From NCBI GenBank assembly GCA_008330645.1, contig VLTN01000002.1, positions 434,001 to 498,000 of the forward strand: 64,000 bases of DNA, read 5' to 3'. The notes beneath the pieces were generated by a model. The model was not told the DNA's origin. It saw only the letters and a list, made by a program, of their open reading frames with translations, and made no database searches. Of this stretch, positions 19,001-27,958 are shown piece by piece. Numbering within the stretch: the stretch's first letter is position 1; each line of letters opens with the position of its first letter. The position numbers and the translations under genes were made by a program. Source of the stretch: Cafeteria roenbergensis. Lineage: Eukaryota > Sar > Bigyra > Bicosoecida > Cafeteriaceae.

Positions 19001-21361
19001 CTTCCCGAGGCCCGCCCAGCTCGGCGCGCAGCTTTGCGTTGGCCAGGGCATGAAAGTTGGAAAAGACCCATTTGCCCTTGCGCGGCGCGCTTCCCGGGCT
19101 GGCGTCGCCGCCTGGGACACCGAACCAGCCGGCGCGGAGGGGCACTTTCCAGCCCGAGCGGGGCCCAGCTGCGCTGGGGGGAGCTCGCTTGCTTCCTGCA
19201 AGCGCCAAATCGCAGCCCGAAGGGTCCGCAACCACCTGGCCGCATGCCAAACCATCCCGAACGGCTCGCCCAAAGGCCTTTGCCCCGAGTTTGAAGAACA
19301 ATAGTGCCGACGAGACCGTGTCTAGCACCACTGGGCACTCGCTTCGGCTTTCGAACGCAGCAAAGCACGCGGTAGCAAGGCGCCTTGCGCCGGCTGCCCG
19401 CTCATTCCAGCGCTGCAAGTCTCCCGAGTGGCGCCGCATCGCCTGCTGGTGCAGGAGGCCATGGGACACAAGCTCTGGGTACGCTTCTTCAAACGCCAGG
19501 AGGCGACCGTGCCCGCGACGCTCCCCGCGTCGCCGCGTCGCACCGCTCCGCTGGGATTCGCACGCTCGAAACCGCTCCCAGTTTTCTTCCATGCAGCTTT
19601 CAAAGTTGCGCCGGTGAAAGCAGTGACTGCAATGGCAGGAGGTCCCCAGGGCGTCGTGAGCAACTCCTGGGCTCACCGCGTCCAGCACGTGCAAACCAGT
19701 CAATGGCGCTCGGGAAGCAGAAGCTCCAGTGCTTTGCGCGCCCACGCTCAAGTCGGCCGCCGGCTCGTCGGCGTGGTGGTCGGCCGCCCCAGCGGTGTGC
19801 GGGAACTGTTCAGCCGCCGGGCCGCAGCGAGGTAGTCCGGCGTCAACGGCCAGTGTCTCCTCCTGGCCGCGTGCGCGAGGGTCAGCCTCCGCCTCGAAGG
19901 CGAGCCACGCCAGCTCCATTTCGTGAATTTCCGCGTCGCTGCGGCAAAGGTTCGCAAAGTGCCGCTTGCAAGACTTCCGGTTTCGGCTAGCAGGGCCCCT
20001 CTTCGCAACCCACTGGGGCGTGAGGCACGGCGGGGCGGGCCGCGGACGCGCAACTGCTCACTCGTGGAGGAAGATCTCGGGCTCCGTGGGGAAGTCGTCG
20101 ATGCGCTTCCGAAGCGCAGCTGGAGCCGTCAGTGCAAGCGGGTCGACTCCTGCGCAAGGCATCTCCGGCTGGCTGGCTGAACCTTTGCCGCTGCTTGGCA
20201 CGCCACACCAGGCGGCCAGCACTCGGCCAAGGCGAGCAAACTCAGTCTCTCGGACTCGGCGCAGCCAGCAAGCGAGGGACGAGCCTGCTCGGAACCCGTT
20301 TTGCGGTGTGAAGAGCAACTCTTTAGGCTCCAAAGACGGGGAAGTCGCCGTCTTCGAGTTTGCGGATGTGCCTGGGAGCAACTCCACCCCTGGCGGCAGC
20401 TGACCGCCCTTGTGAACCAGCACCCAAGTGTTGATGGCCGCCATAGTGGCCAGGATGGGCTGGTTCGCTTGCGCCAGCAGCACGAACGCCTGCAGTGGAT
20501 GTGGCAGTCGGGGAACGGAGCGAGGGGTGTGTGTGTGTGTGTGTTTGGGGCGGGGGGGGGGGGGGGGGTTGTCATGGGCGGCGGCGGAGGCGGAGCAGCC
20601 TTGCCGCGTGGGGCTGACACTTGCTACAGCAGCGAGAGCCCGAGGCAGTCCACTCCCCAGCGGCCCGGTGCGTCCCGGTGCTGGGCGACGTGACGAGCCA
20701 TGTCTCACCGAGTCGGTTTCGAGGTCTCCCCAAGTCAGCGTGCCTCTTGCAATGTGCAGCTGCACCAAAAACCACACGGCAGGGTGCGTGTCAGTCGTCG
20801 CAAACCCGTCGACCAATCGACGGGTGGCCAGGGTGAGAATCATCGAGTCTGGGACGGCGTCGCGAGGCGTCTGCGTTGCACGGATCGGATCCAATGGAGC
20901 GGTGCAGGTGCCCGCATCAAAACCAAGAGCAGCGCTCGGAGTCGCCAAGCGATGACTTCGCGCGGGAGGGTGGACGCGCACCGGCTCACAGGGAAGATGC
21001 GCCCGATTGCCTCGTGGGCGAACGGCTGGCATTCCGGGACTTGGGGCTCCGCGATCTCGCCGGCAGCGGGCACCAAGGCGTCCTGCACTGTCGTGCGGGC
21101 GACATCGCCGCGCTCCATCGACGCTTGCCAAAGCTGGCCGCAAAAGTCCACGGCGCCGGCCATGGCCATGCCGCCTGCTTCAAGTCTTGGCGCCCGGCAA
21201 CCGGAGCCAGCCTGAGAAGCCAGCGACGCCATCGAGAGCCTGCGTGCGCTGTGTGTCACCGCGCGGGCAACTGCCCATCGATCGCCTTGTGTCGAGTTGA
21301 GCCTTGCTCTGCTGGTGGCGGGCTCTGCTCTCACGACGGCACCGCCGCCAGGTCGGAGCAT
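13005..21361 (-). CDS. Large protein with four C-terminal C2H2 zinc fingers (four exons)
   Basis: The proposed exons on the minus strand are 21361-20990, 20870-20709, 20489-20062 and 19986-13005. The introns (119, 219 and 75 bp) have clean ends: GTGAGC...GCAG, GTGAGA...GCAG and GTGAGC...CTAG. Phases agree at every junction (0, 0 and 2), giving about 2647 aa. The 5' start is uncertain: the frame has ATGs at 21361 and 21232, and a further 5' exon is possible. The C-terminus carries four C2H2 fingers with a 29-residue period (CPECGKAF...H-x-x-x-x-H form, linker AARKDFK), which suggests nucleic-acid binding. Upstream lie other Cys pairs (CHCSHC; CARC...CQRC), a Ser/Asp/Glu-rich stretch just before the fingers, and long unrecognised Ala-rich sequence. 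The overall family was not recognised. The gene is convergent with the NBAS-like gene and divergent from the HECT gene. Confidence 0.65.
13026..13373 (-). repeat. 87-bp tandem repeat coding the zinc fingers
   Basis: The word gtgcactgtccgcatgtg recurs at 13026, 13113, 13200 and 13287, exactly 87 bp apart, with each unit coding one 29-residue C2H2 finger. Units are nearly identical at DNA level. The outermost two (13026 and 13113) differ least, both reading GYASHMKTHM, while the others read GQAGTMKRHM and GLAGNMKRHM. Confidence 0.9.
20490..20708 (-). other. Intron 2 of the zinc-finger gene, with (GT)n and poly-G tract
   Basis: The 219-bp intron is bounded by GTGAGA and CTGCAG on the minus strand, phase 0. 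On the plus strand it holds a GT dinucleotide run (about 20527-20544) followed by an almost pure G run (about 20550-20568), which is the polypyrimidine tract as read on the coding strand. Splicing joins codons ending DLETDS to AFVLLAQ. Confidence 0.7.
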
Positions 21362-21805
21362 GAAGGCTGGTCGCGCGGGGCAGCATCCGAAGTCGTCCGG
21401 CGTGAATTTCTGTGGCCGGCCGCCGCCGTAGGCGTGGGCCTTGTGAAGCAAGCGCGGGCCTCCCGACACGGCTCCGAAATGGGGCGTTCTCGGCCGCTTC
21501 CATGCGAGCCGGGGCGCCTGGCTTTCAGGGCGGACACCCTTCACACGCCAGAACACCTTGTTTCGGGGGGTGGTGGGGGGATGACGGGGCTCGTCCGCTT
21601 TCTCGGCTGCGGCTGGCACCGGCCCGGCCTGCGGCGAGCTCACCCATAGTCGTTGCCATTCAAACCCCACTCAGAGTTGGACCTTCCGTGAACACTCCGG
21701 CCCGAACCTCGATCCACACTCGCGCCAAGGTGCCACCTTGATTCCTCCGCCCTTGGACGCTCAGGTCGCCACCCGCCTGCAGGGCGTGCGAAGGCCTGGT
21801 GCACC
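21362..21805. other. Divergent promoter region (zinc-finger gene / HECT gene)
   Basis: 444 bp between the proposed starts of two divergent host genes. A minus-strand open frame runs through part of it up to 21670, so part may still be coding or 5' UTR of the zinc-finger gene. No canonical promoter box was identified. Confidence 0.4.
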
Positions 21806-22068
21806 ATGGCGTCTGAAATGCTGGAGGCTTACGTTGGGATGCTCGAGTCCGGCGTGGACCCGGACACGCAGGCAATGCTGCTGGGGGAAATCGCCTCGTT
21901 TCTGCTCGTGGAGAATTCTGGTCTGCCGCCGTCCCTGTTCCGCCGGCTGCAGGCCCTGGCGCTGGTGGCCATCGTCGGGGACGACTTTGACTCGGGGCTT
22001 TGGCGATCGGGCGTGACTCTTGCCCAGGCCATCGTCAAGAACGGCGAAAGCACCGGGAGCGCGGCCGC
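21806..22068 (+). CDS. HECT E3 ubiquitin ligase, N-terminal 87 codons (gene interrupted)
   Basis: The frame starts at an ATG in good Kozak-like context (GCACCATGG) and codes a helical segment beginning MASEMLEAYVGMLESG and ending GESTGSAA. The last complete codon is GCC at 22064-22066, and GC at 22067-22068 belongs to the next codon. The virophage-like element follows directly. The remaining 4167 codons lie at 42655-55156 in the matching frame: deleting the element and one GCCGC copy gives AAC GGC GAA AGC ACC GGG AGC GCG GCC GCG CTG CAG without a shift. In this allele translation from the native start would run into the TIR and end about 68 codons later (stop near 22273). An uninterrupted second allele is possible but cannot be seen here. 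Confidence 0.8.
22064..22068. repeat. Target-site duplication, left copy (GCCGC)
   Basis: GCCGC directly precedes the C8 start of the left TIR and recurs directly after the G8 end of the right TIR at 42650-42654. Because the TIR ends in C/G runs, the boundary could slide by a base, but 5 bp fits equal-length TIR ends. Confidence 0.75.
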
Positions 22069-22689
22069 CCCCCCCCGAAGAATGGAAATGAATTTCCATT
22101 TCTTCAATAACCGCCGACGGCGGTTATATCCCCTTACGGACACACCTAGGGGCTTTTATCTAACGGGTCATCCATCAAACGGGTTATCCACCACAGCCTC
22201 CCCTTTTATGATTCCCCTTTATATATTGACCCATGACGACACCGAGGACACCCCAAGACACCATAAATTTTAGGTGTCCCCACCCCATAAAATCATATAT
22301 TGAAAAAATAAATTAATTTTGTGATGGTTTCCTTCTAAAAATCCCCGTCAAATTTTAAACCATCTAATATTTTATACCCCTATAGACAAAAGGACACTGG
22401 GGACACTAAAAAATATAATATAATTTAATTTATATATAAATATAGAAAAAGTTTTTAGGGGTGTCCTGTCCTGTCCGTCCTGTCCCCACCCTGGTCTCCA
22501 TCATGTGAGAGTGCGAAGCGATAATATAAAAATTAAAGCTTCAGTTTTAATTTATCCTTTTTCAACACTGTACGGTTCTTAAAGTTATGGCTCCACAAAT
22601 CTTACCACAATAATTACAAATTTTAATTAAATCTCTAGGATAAAATTAAAAAATGGGTTAAAGAAAAAAAAACTATAGTATTATATATA
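22069..22689 (+). repeat. Left terminal inverted repeat
   Basis: 621 bp beginning CCCCCCCCGAAGAATGG and matching the reverse complement of 42033-42649 with only a handful of differences (for example one C fewer near 22377-22380 and one A more near 22440). It contains a short perfect inverted repeat (CCGCCGACGGCGG, 22111-22123), several GGGGACA/TGTCC-rich words, and at its inner end the leader of the first FNIP gene. No convincing gene lies inside. Confidence 0.93.
22631..22689 (+). promoter_or_regulatory. Leader/promoter of the early-like class (FNIP gene 1, in TIR)
   Basis: Shares three ordered words with the leaders of the polymerase and helicase genes: TCTCTAGGA, then ATGGGTTAAAG, then ACTATAGTATTATATA just before the ATG. 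Because it is part of the TIR, a mirror copy drives the helicase at the other end. Confidence 0.6.
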
Positions 22690-23376
22690 ATGGAACTACA
22701 TATGGAACTACATATTAATAATGATACACGAATAGAAAATATAAAATGGCCTGATTCTTTAACAACTTTAACTTTTGGATGGTTTTTTAATCAACCAATA
22801 GAAAATGTAAAATGGCCTGATTCACTTAAAACCATTTCTTTTGGTGAAAGTTTTAATCAACCAATTGAAAATGTTACATGGCCAAAATCATTACTAACTT
22901 TATCTTTTGGTGATAATTTTAATCAACCAATTGAAAAAGCAAAATGGCCTAAATCATTAACTACTTTAACTTTTAATGATTTTTTCAATCAACCAATTGA
23001 AAATGTTGTATGGCCTGAATTACTAACAACTTTAACATTTGGATGGGATTTTAATTATTCAATAGAAAATGTAAAATGGCCTGATTCATTAACATATTTA
23101 GATTTATGCGGTGATTTTAATTATCCAATAGAAAATGTAAAATTGCCTGATTCATTAACATATTTAGATTTAAGTGGATATTTTAATCAACCAATAGAAA
23201 ATGTGAAATGGCCCAAGTCATTAACAACCTTAAAATTAGGAGAAGATTTTAATTATCCAGTTGAATTTTTACCAGAGACATTAAAAACACTGATAATTGA
23301 TACTGAAAATGATAGCAAAATTTTACAAGAATCTTTACATAATTTACCATTTGGAACCATTGTAAAATATAATTAA
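22690..23376 (+). CDS. FNIP-repeat protein 1
   Basis: 228-residue protein made almost wholly of 22-residue FNIP repeats, about eight full copies (pattern FNQPIENVKWPDSLTTLTFG) and a closing copy ending VEFLPETLKTLI. The 66-bp DNA period is clear. FNIP repeats form a leucine-rich-repeat-like solenoid, abundant in Dictyostelium and present in mavirus and its giant-virus host CroV. The protein is likely a binding scaffold of unknown partner. It sits between the outer part of the left TIR and a continuation of that repeat, so it appears added into the TIR. The start at 22690 follows the TIR leader; a second in-frame ATG lies four codons later. Confidence 0.85.
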   Translation: MELHMELHINNDTRIENIKWPDSLTTLTFGWFFNQPIENVKWPDSLKTISFGESFNQPIENVTWPKSLLTLSFGDNFNQPIEKAKWPKSLTTLTFNDFFNQPIENVVWPELLTTLTFGWDFNYSIENVKWPDSLTYLDLCGDFNYPIENVKLPDSLTYLDLSGYFNQPIENVKWPKSLTTLKLGEDFNYPVEFLPETLKTLIIDTENDSKILQESLHNLPFGTIVKYN

Positions 23377-23420
23377 TTTAAATCTATAGAAAAAATTAAT
23401 ATAGTTAAATAAATAAAATC

Positions 23421-23504
23421 TATAGTATTATATAATGAACTTTAAAAATTCAATGTCTTTAAAAGATATGCTCACCATACACGGAGATGCTGCCGACTCT
23501 GATA
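23421..23504 (+). repeat. Inner continuation of the inverted repeat (left copy)
   Basis: About 84 bp from CTATAGTATTATATAATG through the first ~23 codons of FNIP gene 2 match, inverted, 41963-42050, which holds the start of the helicase gene. As a result both proteins begin with nearly the same residues (MNFKNxMSLKDMLTIH). Confidence 0.85.
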
Positions 23505-24259
23505 AAAAAATAATGATTGCTAAAAAAAATGTTTTCTTGGTTGAATATGAATATGAATCTAATAATTATTTATATGATTCGGATGAGGATGGTGACGCTG
23601 AGGAATTTTATAAAAACAACTACAGCCAAATTAAAAAAATTGTATTGAATGGTTCCCATAATAATTTCTTACTTGATAATATAAAATGGCCTAAATCATT
23701 AAAAGAATTATCACTATGCAATTATCATCAGCCACTGGATAATGTAAAATTGCCTAAATCATTGGAAGAATTAACATTGAATCATCAGCCACTGGACAAT
23801 GTAAAATTGCCAAAATTATTAAAAAAATTAACATTTGCTGATCATTTTAATTATTCGCTTGAAAATGTGAAATTACCTAAATCATTAAAAAAATTGACAT
23901 TTGGTGATCATTTTAACCAACCACTTGAAAATGTAAAATGGCCTAACTCATTAAAAGAATTATCATTAGGGTATGATTTTAACCACCCATTGGAAAGAGT
24001 TGTTTTTCCTGATTCATTAGAAAAATTAATATTTGGTGATGACTTTAATCACCCACTAGATAATATAAAATGGCCTAAATCACTAAAAATATTATTTATT
24101 GCTGAAAATTATAATCACCCGCTGGATTTTCTACCTGAAACCTTAGAAAAAATATATGTAGATAAATACAACACAAGCGACTTATTATGGGAATCATTAA
24201 AAAATAATTTACCGCCTAACACTGAATTAATTTGTTCAACACTGAATTTATTAATTTAA
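23435..24259 (+). CDS. FNIP-repeat protein 2 with helicase-like N-terminus
   Basis: 274 residues. Residues 1-24 match the N-terminus of the element's own helicase (MSLKDMLTIHxDAADSD), because the inverted repeat extends over both start codons. Residues ~25-70 are acidic and unrecognised. From ~75 onward there are about eight FNIP repeats (FNQPLENVKWPNSLKELSLG type) ending in a closing unit with LPETLEKIY, like FNIP protein 1. The start at 23435 is fixed by the TATAGTATTATATA leader shared with the other early-like genes. A paralogue of the neighbouring FNIP gene; function unknown. Confidence 0.82.
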   Translation: MNFKNSMSLKDMLTIHGDAADSDKKIMIAKKNVFLVEYEYESNNYLYDSDEDGDAEEFYKNNYSQIKKIVLNGSHNNFLLDNIKWPKSLKELSLCNYHQPLDNVKLPKSLEELTLNHQPLDNVKLPKLLKKLTFADHFNYSLENVKLPKSLKKLTFGDHFNQPLENVKWPNSLKELSLGYDFNHPLERVVFPDSLEKLIFGDDFNHPLDNIKWPKSLKILFIAENYNHPLDFLPETLEKIYVDKYNTSDLLWESLKNNLPPNTELICSTLNLLI

Positions 24260-24288
24260 AATTATTATGTATTAATTATAATTTTAAA
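24255..24288. terminator. AT-rich hairpin between convergent genes
   Basis: Arms TTTAAAATTAT and ATAATTTTAAA (11 bp) around a 12-nt loop, lying between the stops of FNIP gene 2 and the fibre gene. Position and symmetry suit a bidirectional transcript end of the hairpin type known in Mimiviridae. Confidence 0.55.
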
Positions 24289-24293
24289 TATAT

Positions 24294-26057
24294 TTATGCA
24301 CTTTCAAGAGCTTCAACCCGTGCCATTAATTCGGCATTTTGTGCGGTTAATTCTTGAACTGCTTTTATAAGTGGTGCTATAAATTCAGTGTATCTTAGAG
24401 AATAATCAAACCCTTCACCTTCAATGAGTGGTGTTTTTTGAATTGTTCCAGTTCCGTCAGATTGAGGAATAAAGTTGGGGTCTGGTATCATTTTTGGGGA
24501 TTTAATGACGGTTGCGTTTCCTGTAAGGTCTGAATCTCCTAAATTGTTAAATACAGTTTCAACTTCTTGAGCTATTAAACCATAATGAACACGATCACTT
24601 GTATTTTCTTTAAATTTATACTCAACAGGGCGGAGTGTGTTTATAAAATCAAGACCTTTTGTTAAATCATTGACATCTTTTTTTTTATTTAAATCTGATG
24701 TTTGAATGGCACCATTTACAGCATACACATCTTTCCATCGGAAACCCGTGTAACCCAAATCAATGGTGTTGTCTGTCTCTGGTCTGATAACTGGTGTCAA
24801 TGCATCCAAAACCATCATTGAATTTAAATACATTGCATTAGCTCCATCACAATTTAACCAATTAATGGTGGTTGGGTTGAGTGGGTCTACAGGGTTTAAA
24901 GAATTAATAGAAAAACTGTCACCTGTTCGTTGGTCCACTTTCATTTGCCATATTTGCTTGTTTGCGTTGGTTCTGAAATATCCTGTGGAACCATTTAAAT
25001 AACCGTTCCAGCTTAAACTGCTCCATCCTGGACGAGTCCCCCCTGCATCTGTGCCTGCTTCCATAAACAACTGACCACTCTCACTAGGACTGGCTGCAGG
25101 ACTTCTGAAACGTGCACATAAATGTGCAGTTGGTTGATTTGATGATCCCACTGACAATTGACCAGATGCAGCATTATTTACAACCAGAGAATGGTCACCA
25201 ACATATAAAGTATCAGATTTAACTTCACCAACCACCTCAAGTTCTGCACCTGGGTCAGATGTCATTATACCAACTTTATTGCCTCTAATTCTCATAGTTT
25301 CAGAAAAAACAGAACCAGGAACAACATCACCGTTTTGAACAGAAAAAATAATATTACCCTTAACACCATTTGCAGGATCACCTGCCATAGAAATTTGTGC
25401 AGTTTTCCCGCCATCTAATCCATCATCTCCATCATTAAAAATAATATTATGTGCTGTTTTTCGTTCTGTTTCAGAAGATGGTGCAGGAGATTTGAACAAA
25501 ACTAAATTATTCATATTATTTACCAGCTCATTTTCACCCACTTTTACACTGTAATTTGTACCAAAACTGCTGGTTCTTTGTGCTCCGGCCTGTGTGCCTG
25601 AGTATAAATAAACACTTCTATCAACTGAATCTTTTCCATTTAAAAGAACACCTGGACTGTATGCCGGTTGTCCATTAAAGTTAGTATCCATATAAACCGG
25701 GTCATTGTTTGGAAACCTAATACCATTTTTTGATGTGCTTCCTGCGATTTGTTGACCGCTCAATTCAAGACTTTGAGAAAATACCTGTGTGTCACTTGTT
25801 ATATTATTGGCAGTCATTGAATAAGATTGAACTTCACCAATATTTACCATATCATCACCATTGCCATCATTTCCTGCTGCTAAAACTTGACTTAAAGTCC
25901 CTGAATGTTGATCAATTTGAGCATCAACATATGCTTTATTTGGACAATCATAATTTTCAGTAGGAGGAGCCACATTTGTAATTTTATTTAAACCAGCATC
26001 TAAACCCTTACATGTTAATGAATAAAGATTTCCAGAAAGTAAATTTGAAATTGACAT
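24294..26057 (-). CDS. Phage-like fibre protein with S74 intramolecular chaperone domain
   Basis: 587 residues. The N-terminus carries a tail-fibre-type segment (ITNVAPPTENYDCPNKAYVD), like the KAYVD motif common in phage fibres. The middle is Gly/Asn/Ser-rich beta-type sequence. The C-terminal ~140 residues match the peptidase S74 / endosialidase chaperone domain: TSDLNKKKDV, GLDFINTLRPVEYKF, HYGLIAQEVE, and a final coiled coil LIKAVQELTAQNAELMARVE. In phages this domain drives trimerisation and then cuts itself off at the Ser-Asp. The protein is probably a trimeric vertex fibre or attachment protein. It lies downstream of the capsid gene in the same direction with its own TCTA promoter, so it is likely expressed late with the capsid. 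Confidence 0.85.
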   Translation of the reverse strand: MSISNLLSGNLYSLTCKGLDAGLNKITNVAPPTENYDCPNKAYVDAQIDQHSGTLSQVLAAGNDGNGDDMVNIGEVQSYSMTANNITSDTQVFSQSLELSGQQIAGSTSKNGIRFPNNDPVYMDTNFNGQPAYSPGVLLNGKDSVDRSVYLYSGTQAGAQRTSSFGTNYSVKVGENELVNNMNNLVLFKSPAPSSETERKTAHNIIFNDGDDGLDGGKTAQISMAGDPANGVKGNIIFSVQNGDVVPGSVFSETMRIRGNKVGIMTSDPGAELEVVGEVKSDTLYVGDHSLVVNNAASGQLSVGSSNQPTAHLCARFRSPAASPSESGQLFMEAGTDAGGTRPGWSSLSWNGYLNGSTGYFRTNANKQIWQMKVDQRTGDSFSINSLNPVDPLNPTTINWLNCDGANAMYLNSMMVLDALTPVIRPETDNTIDLGYTGFRWKDVYAVNGAIQTSDLNKKKDVNDLTKGLDFINTLRPVEYKFKENTSDRVHYGLIAQEVETVFNNLGDSDLTGNATVIKSPKMIPDPNFIPQSDGTGTIQKTPLIEGEGFDYSLRYTEFIAPLIKAVQELTAQNAELMARVEALESA

Positions 26058-26065
26058 ATATATAT

Positions 26066-26095
26066 AATAACTTAGATATTATTTTTTAAGTTATT
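26066..26095. terminator. AT hairpin at the capsid gene end / fibre promoter
   Basis: Arms AATAACTT and AAGTTATT around a 14-nt loop. It lies between the capsid stop and the fibre start and overlaps the fibre promoter. Confidence 0.5.
26073..26076 (-). promoter_or_regulatory. TCTA late-type promoter core, fibre gene
   Basis: TCTA on the minus strand, 16 bp upstream of the fibre ATG, in AT-only context ending TATATATATATG. Lies inside the hairpin at 26066-26095. Confidence 0.65.
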
Positions 26096-26123
26096 AAATA
26101 TTTTTAAAAAGTATTATGGTTTT

Positions 26124-27890
26124 TTACATGTTTCTGTATCTTTTGAGGTCAGCAGCTGATAATTTAGCACCACCTTTTACACCTTGACCAACTCTATATA
26201 ATTCACCTCCTTTTGTAGATTTTCTACCAGTTTTTTTCCCATAACCTACAGAGCTAGCAATTGCACCTAAAGGAGTTCCATCACTTGCAAAATCTTTAAC
26301 TACGGGTAAAGTATTTCTTAGAGCTTTTGAAACAACCTTAGCAGTCGGACTTGTTAAAGCATTCCAAACATCTCCAGTTACTGATCCTCCCATAACATGA
26401 GAAAGTTTATCATTTTCACTTGTGAATTCAATCTTGCTTTCAAGTAATTCATCAGGGCTACGAGTTGGATTGGCATCATCAAATTCTTTGTTTGAAAATT
26501 GGTAAGTAAAGTTATCAACAAGTTCAAATATTTCCATTTGATACTTGTATGTATTGCCAGCACCTGGTGTATCATTAATAGCGACTGAGAGGTTTACATC
26601 TAAATTTAGAGGAACACTTGCATTTGCTAAAGATTCATACCCAATGCCGATATCAGAAGGTCTAATAAATAAAACAGTTCCAATGCCATAATTAGGAGTC
26701 ACAGCACCAGCATCAAGTTTATTCACATGTTGACCGCTAAAAGTTGCAAAACGTTTGTTATAACCATTACTTGCTGATAATTCATAGAGTTGTTCAATGT
26801 TTAACGTGCTTAAAAGTTTATCAACAGTATTACAATTTATACTTACATTTTTAATTACTGCAAAAGGTGTTGGGTAGAATTGGTCCAGTCCAGTTGTAGA
26901 AACAACTTTTTTAACACTTATAGCCAACATAGAAGGTATTGATGTGGTTCTAATTGTGCTACCAGTTGAAAAGTCAAAGGTTAAACCAGATGTTGGTAAT
27001 GGTAAAGTTTGAACAATATTTGCAAGACGTCTTACTTTTGGAGAACTGTAAACAAGTGTTGAAGGGACTTGAGGAAGGGCGAGAGATTGATCCCAGTTTC
27101 TTAATACTAATTTGTAATTTATTGCTGTAATATTTACATTCAGAACTCCACCTTTTGCTGCCACCTCCTGACCCAGACCAATTAAACTACTAGGAATAAA
27201 GTTAAAATCATTTACTATTTTATAAATTCGTAAATCATTCATAGGTTGCGGGTTAACCATATCATTATATTGGAAAGGACGGGCACATAAAGCTTCAGTA
27301 AAAGTGAAAGTAAAAGTAGCTTTATTACTTGCTTTATCAATATTAATACTATCAACAGGGAAATTACAACCAAATCCACGTGATTTTATACTATCATTAG
27401 TATCTGTACCAGTCGCATATGGGTTATTCATAGAATCACGCTTAATCGATGTATAGTCATCAGTTTCACTTGCAGGCGAAATAAGGGCTAGATTGTGAGG
27501 ATTTGAGTTAAGTTGTAAATACTGAATGGTATCTTGAGGTGAAGACACCCATTCACCATTATTTAATGTCACTGTACATGTTTTTATGCTAGAGTTTAAT
27601 GGGAATGGTTTTAATCCAACAGCATTGTTTAAAGTGTCAGTATCAACATTAGTAATTTCAACTGTTGCAGTAACTTCAATTTTGGGTACACTATCAACCA
27701 TTTTAGTATAAGATTGGTCCCATGATACATTGCCAACTGGTTGGCCATCACCAGTAGAAGGAGGGACTCTCTTCCATGTGGAAGCATCAACATTAGCACG
27801 GGTGCCAACAAAACTATTAGTGGGTGTGTTCCAATCATACATTTTAGGGGCTTGAACTACAGCTCCTAGTTTAGGTATTTGATTCATCAT
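26124..27890 (-). CDS. Major capsid protein (double jelly-roll, mavirus type)
   Basis: 588 residues, close to the ~600 of the mavirus major capsid protein. It sits at the conserved place next to penton, protease and ATPase genes. The sequence is beta-rich with many Asn/Thr/Ser, as expected for a double jelly-roll. The last ~60 residues are basic and Gly-rich (YGKKTGRKSTKGGELY), a possible internal tail. The double jelly-roll fold is inferred from family, size and synteny; no single motif proves it. The start is fixed by the TCTA promoter 15 bp upstream; a second Met follows at once. Expected to be cut and packaged together with the neighbouring proteins during late infection. Confidence 0.82.
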   Translation of the reverse strand: MMNQIPKLGAVVQAPKMYDWNTPTNSFVGTRANVDASTWKRVPPSTGDGQPVGNVSWDQSYTKMVDSVPKIEVTATVEITNVDTDTLNNAVGLKPFPLNSSIKTCTVTLNNGEWVSSPQDTIQYLQLNSNPHNLALISPASETDDYTSIKRDSMNNPYATGTDTNDSIKSRGFGCNFPVDSINIDKASNKATFTFTFTEALCARPFQYNDMVNPQPMNDLRIYKIVNDFNFIPSSLIGLGQEVAAKGGVLNVNITAINYKLVLRNWDQSLALPQVPSTLVYSSPKVRRLANIVQTLPLPTSGLTFDFSTGSTIRTTSIPSMLAISVKKVVSTTGLDQFYPTPFAVIKNVSINCNTVDKLLSTLNIEQLYELSASNGYNKRFATFSGQHVNKLDAGAVTPNYGIGTVLFIRPSDIGIGYESLANASVPLNLDVNLSVAINDTPGAGNTYKYQMEIFELVDNFTYQFSNKEFDDANPTRSPDELLESKIEFTSENDKLSHVMGGSVTGDVWNALTSPTAKVVSKALRNTLPVVKDFASDGTPLGAIASSVGYGKKTGRKSTKGGELYRVGQGVKGGAKLSAADLKRYRNM

Positions 27891-27894
27891 TATA

Positions 27895-27930
27895 TATATT
27901 AACTTAGATATTTTTTTTTAAGTTAATATA
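27895..27930. terminator. AT hairpin at the penton gene end / capsid promoter
   Basis: 11-bp arms TATATTAACTT and AAGTTAATATA around a 14-nt loop between the penton stop and the capsid start. Confidence 0.55.
27905..27908 (-). promoter_or_regulatory. TCTA late-type promoter core, capsid gene
   Basis: TCTA on the minus strand in AT-only sequence, 15 bp upstream of the capsid ATG, embedded in the hairpin at 27895-27930. Confidence 0.65.
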
Positions 27931-27958
27931 AATATTTTTAGAGTTTTTTTAAATGTTT

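Noticed and set aside
20058-20230. Possible tRNA or small RNA gene in the GC-rich segment
   Set aside because: No cloverleaf, box A/B or other RNA signature could be seen; the segment is coding exon of the zinc-finger gene.
20058-21143. Separate minus-strand gene of 361 codons upstream of the zinc-finger frame
   Set aside because: Clean splice sites with matching phases make it exons and introns of the same gene; its low-complexity HTHTHT and PPPPP parts fall in an intron.
22740-24130. Regularly spaced 66-bp repeats, looked at as a possible CRISPR-like array
   Set aside because: The period is the 22-residue FNIP coding repeat with no conserved repeat/variable spacer split.
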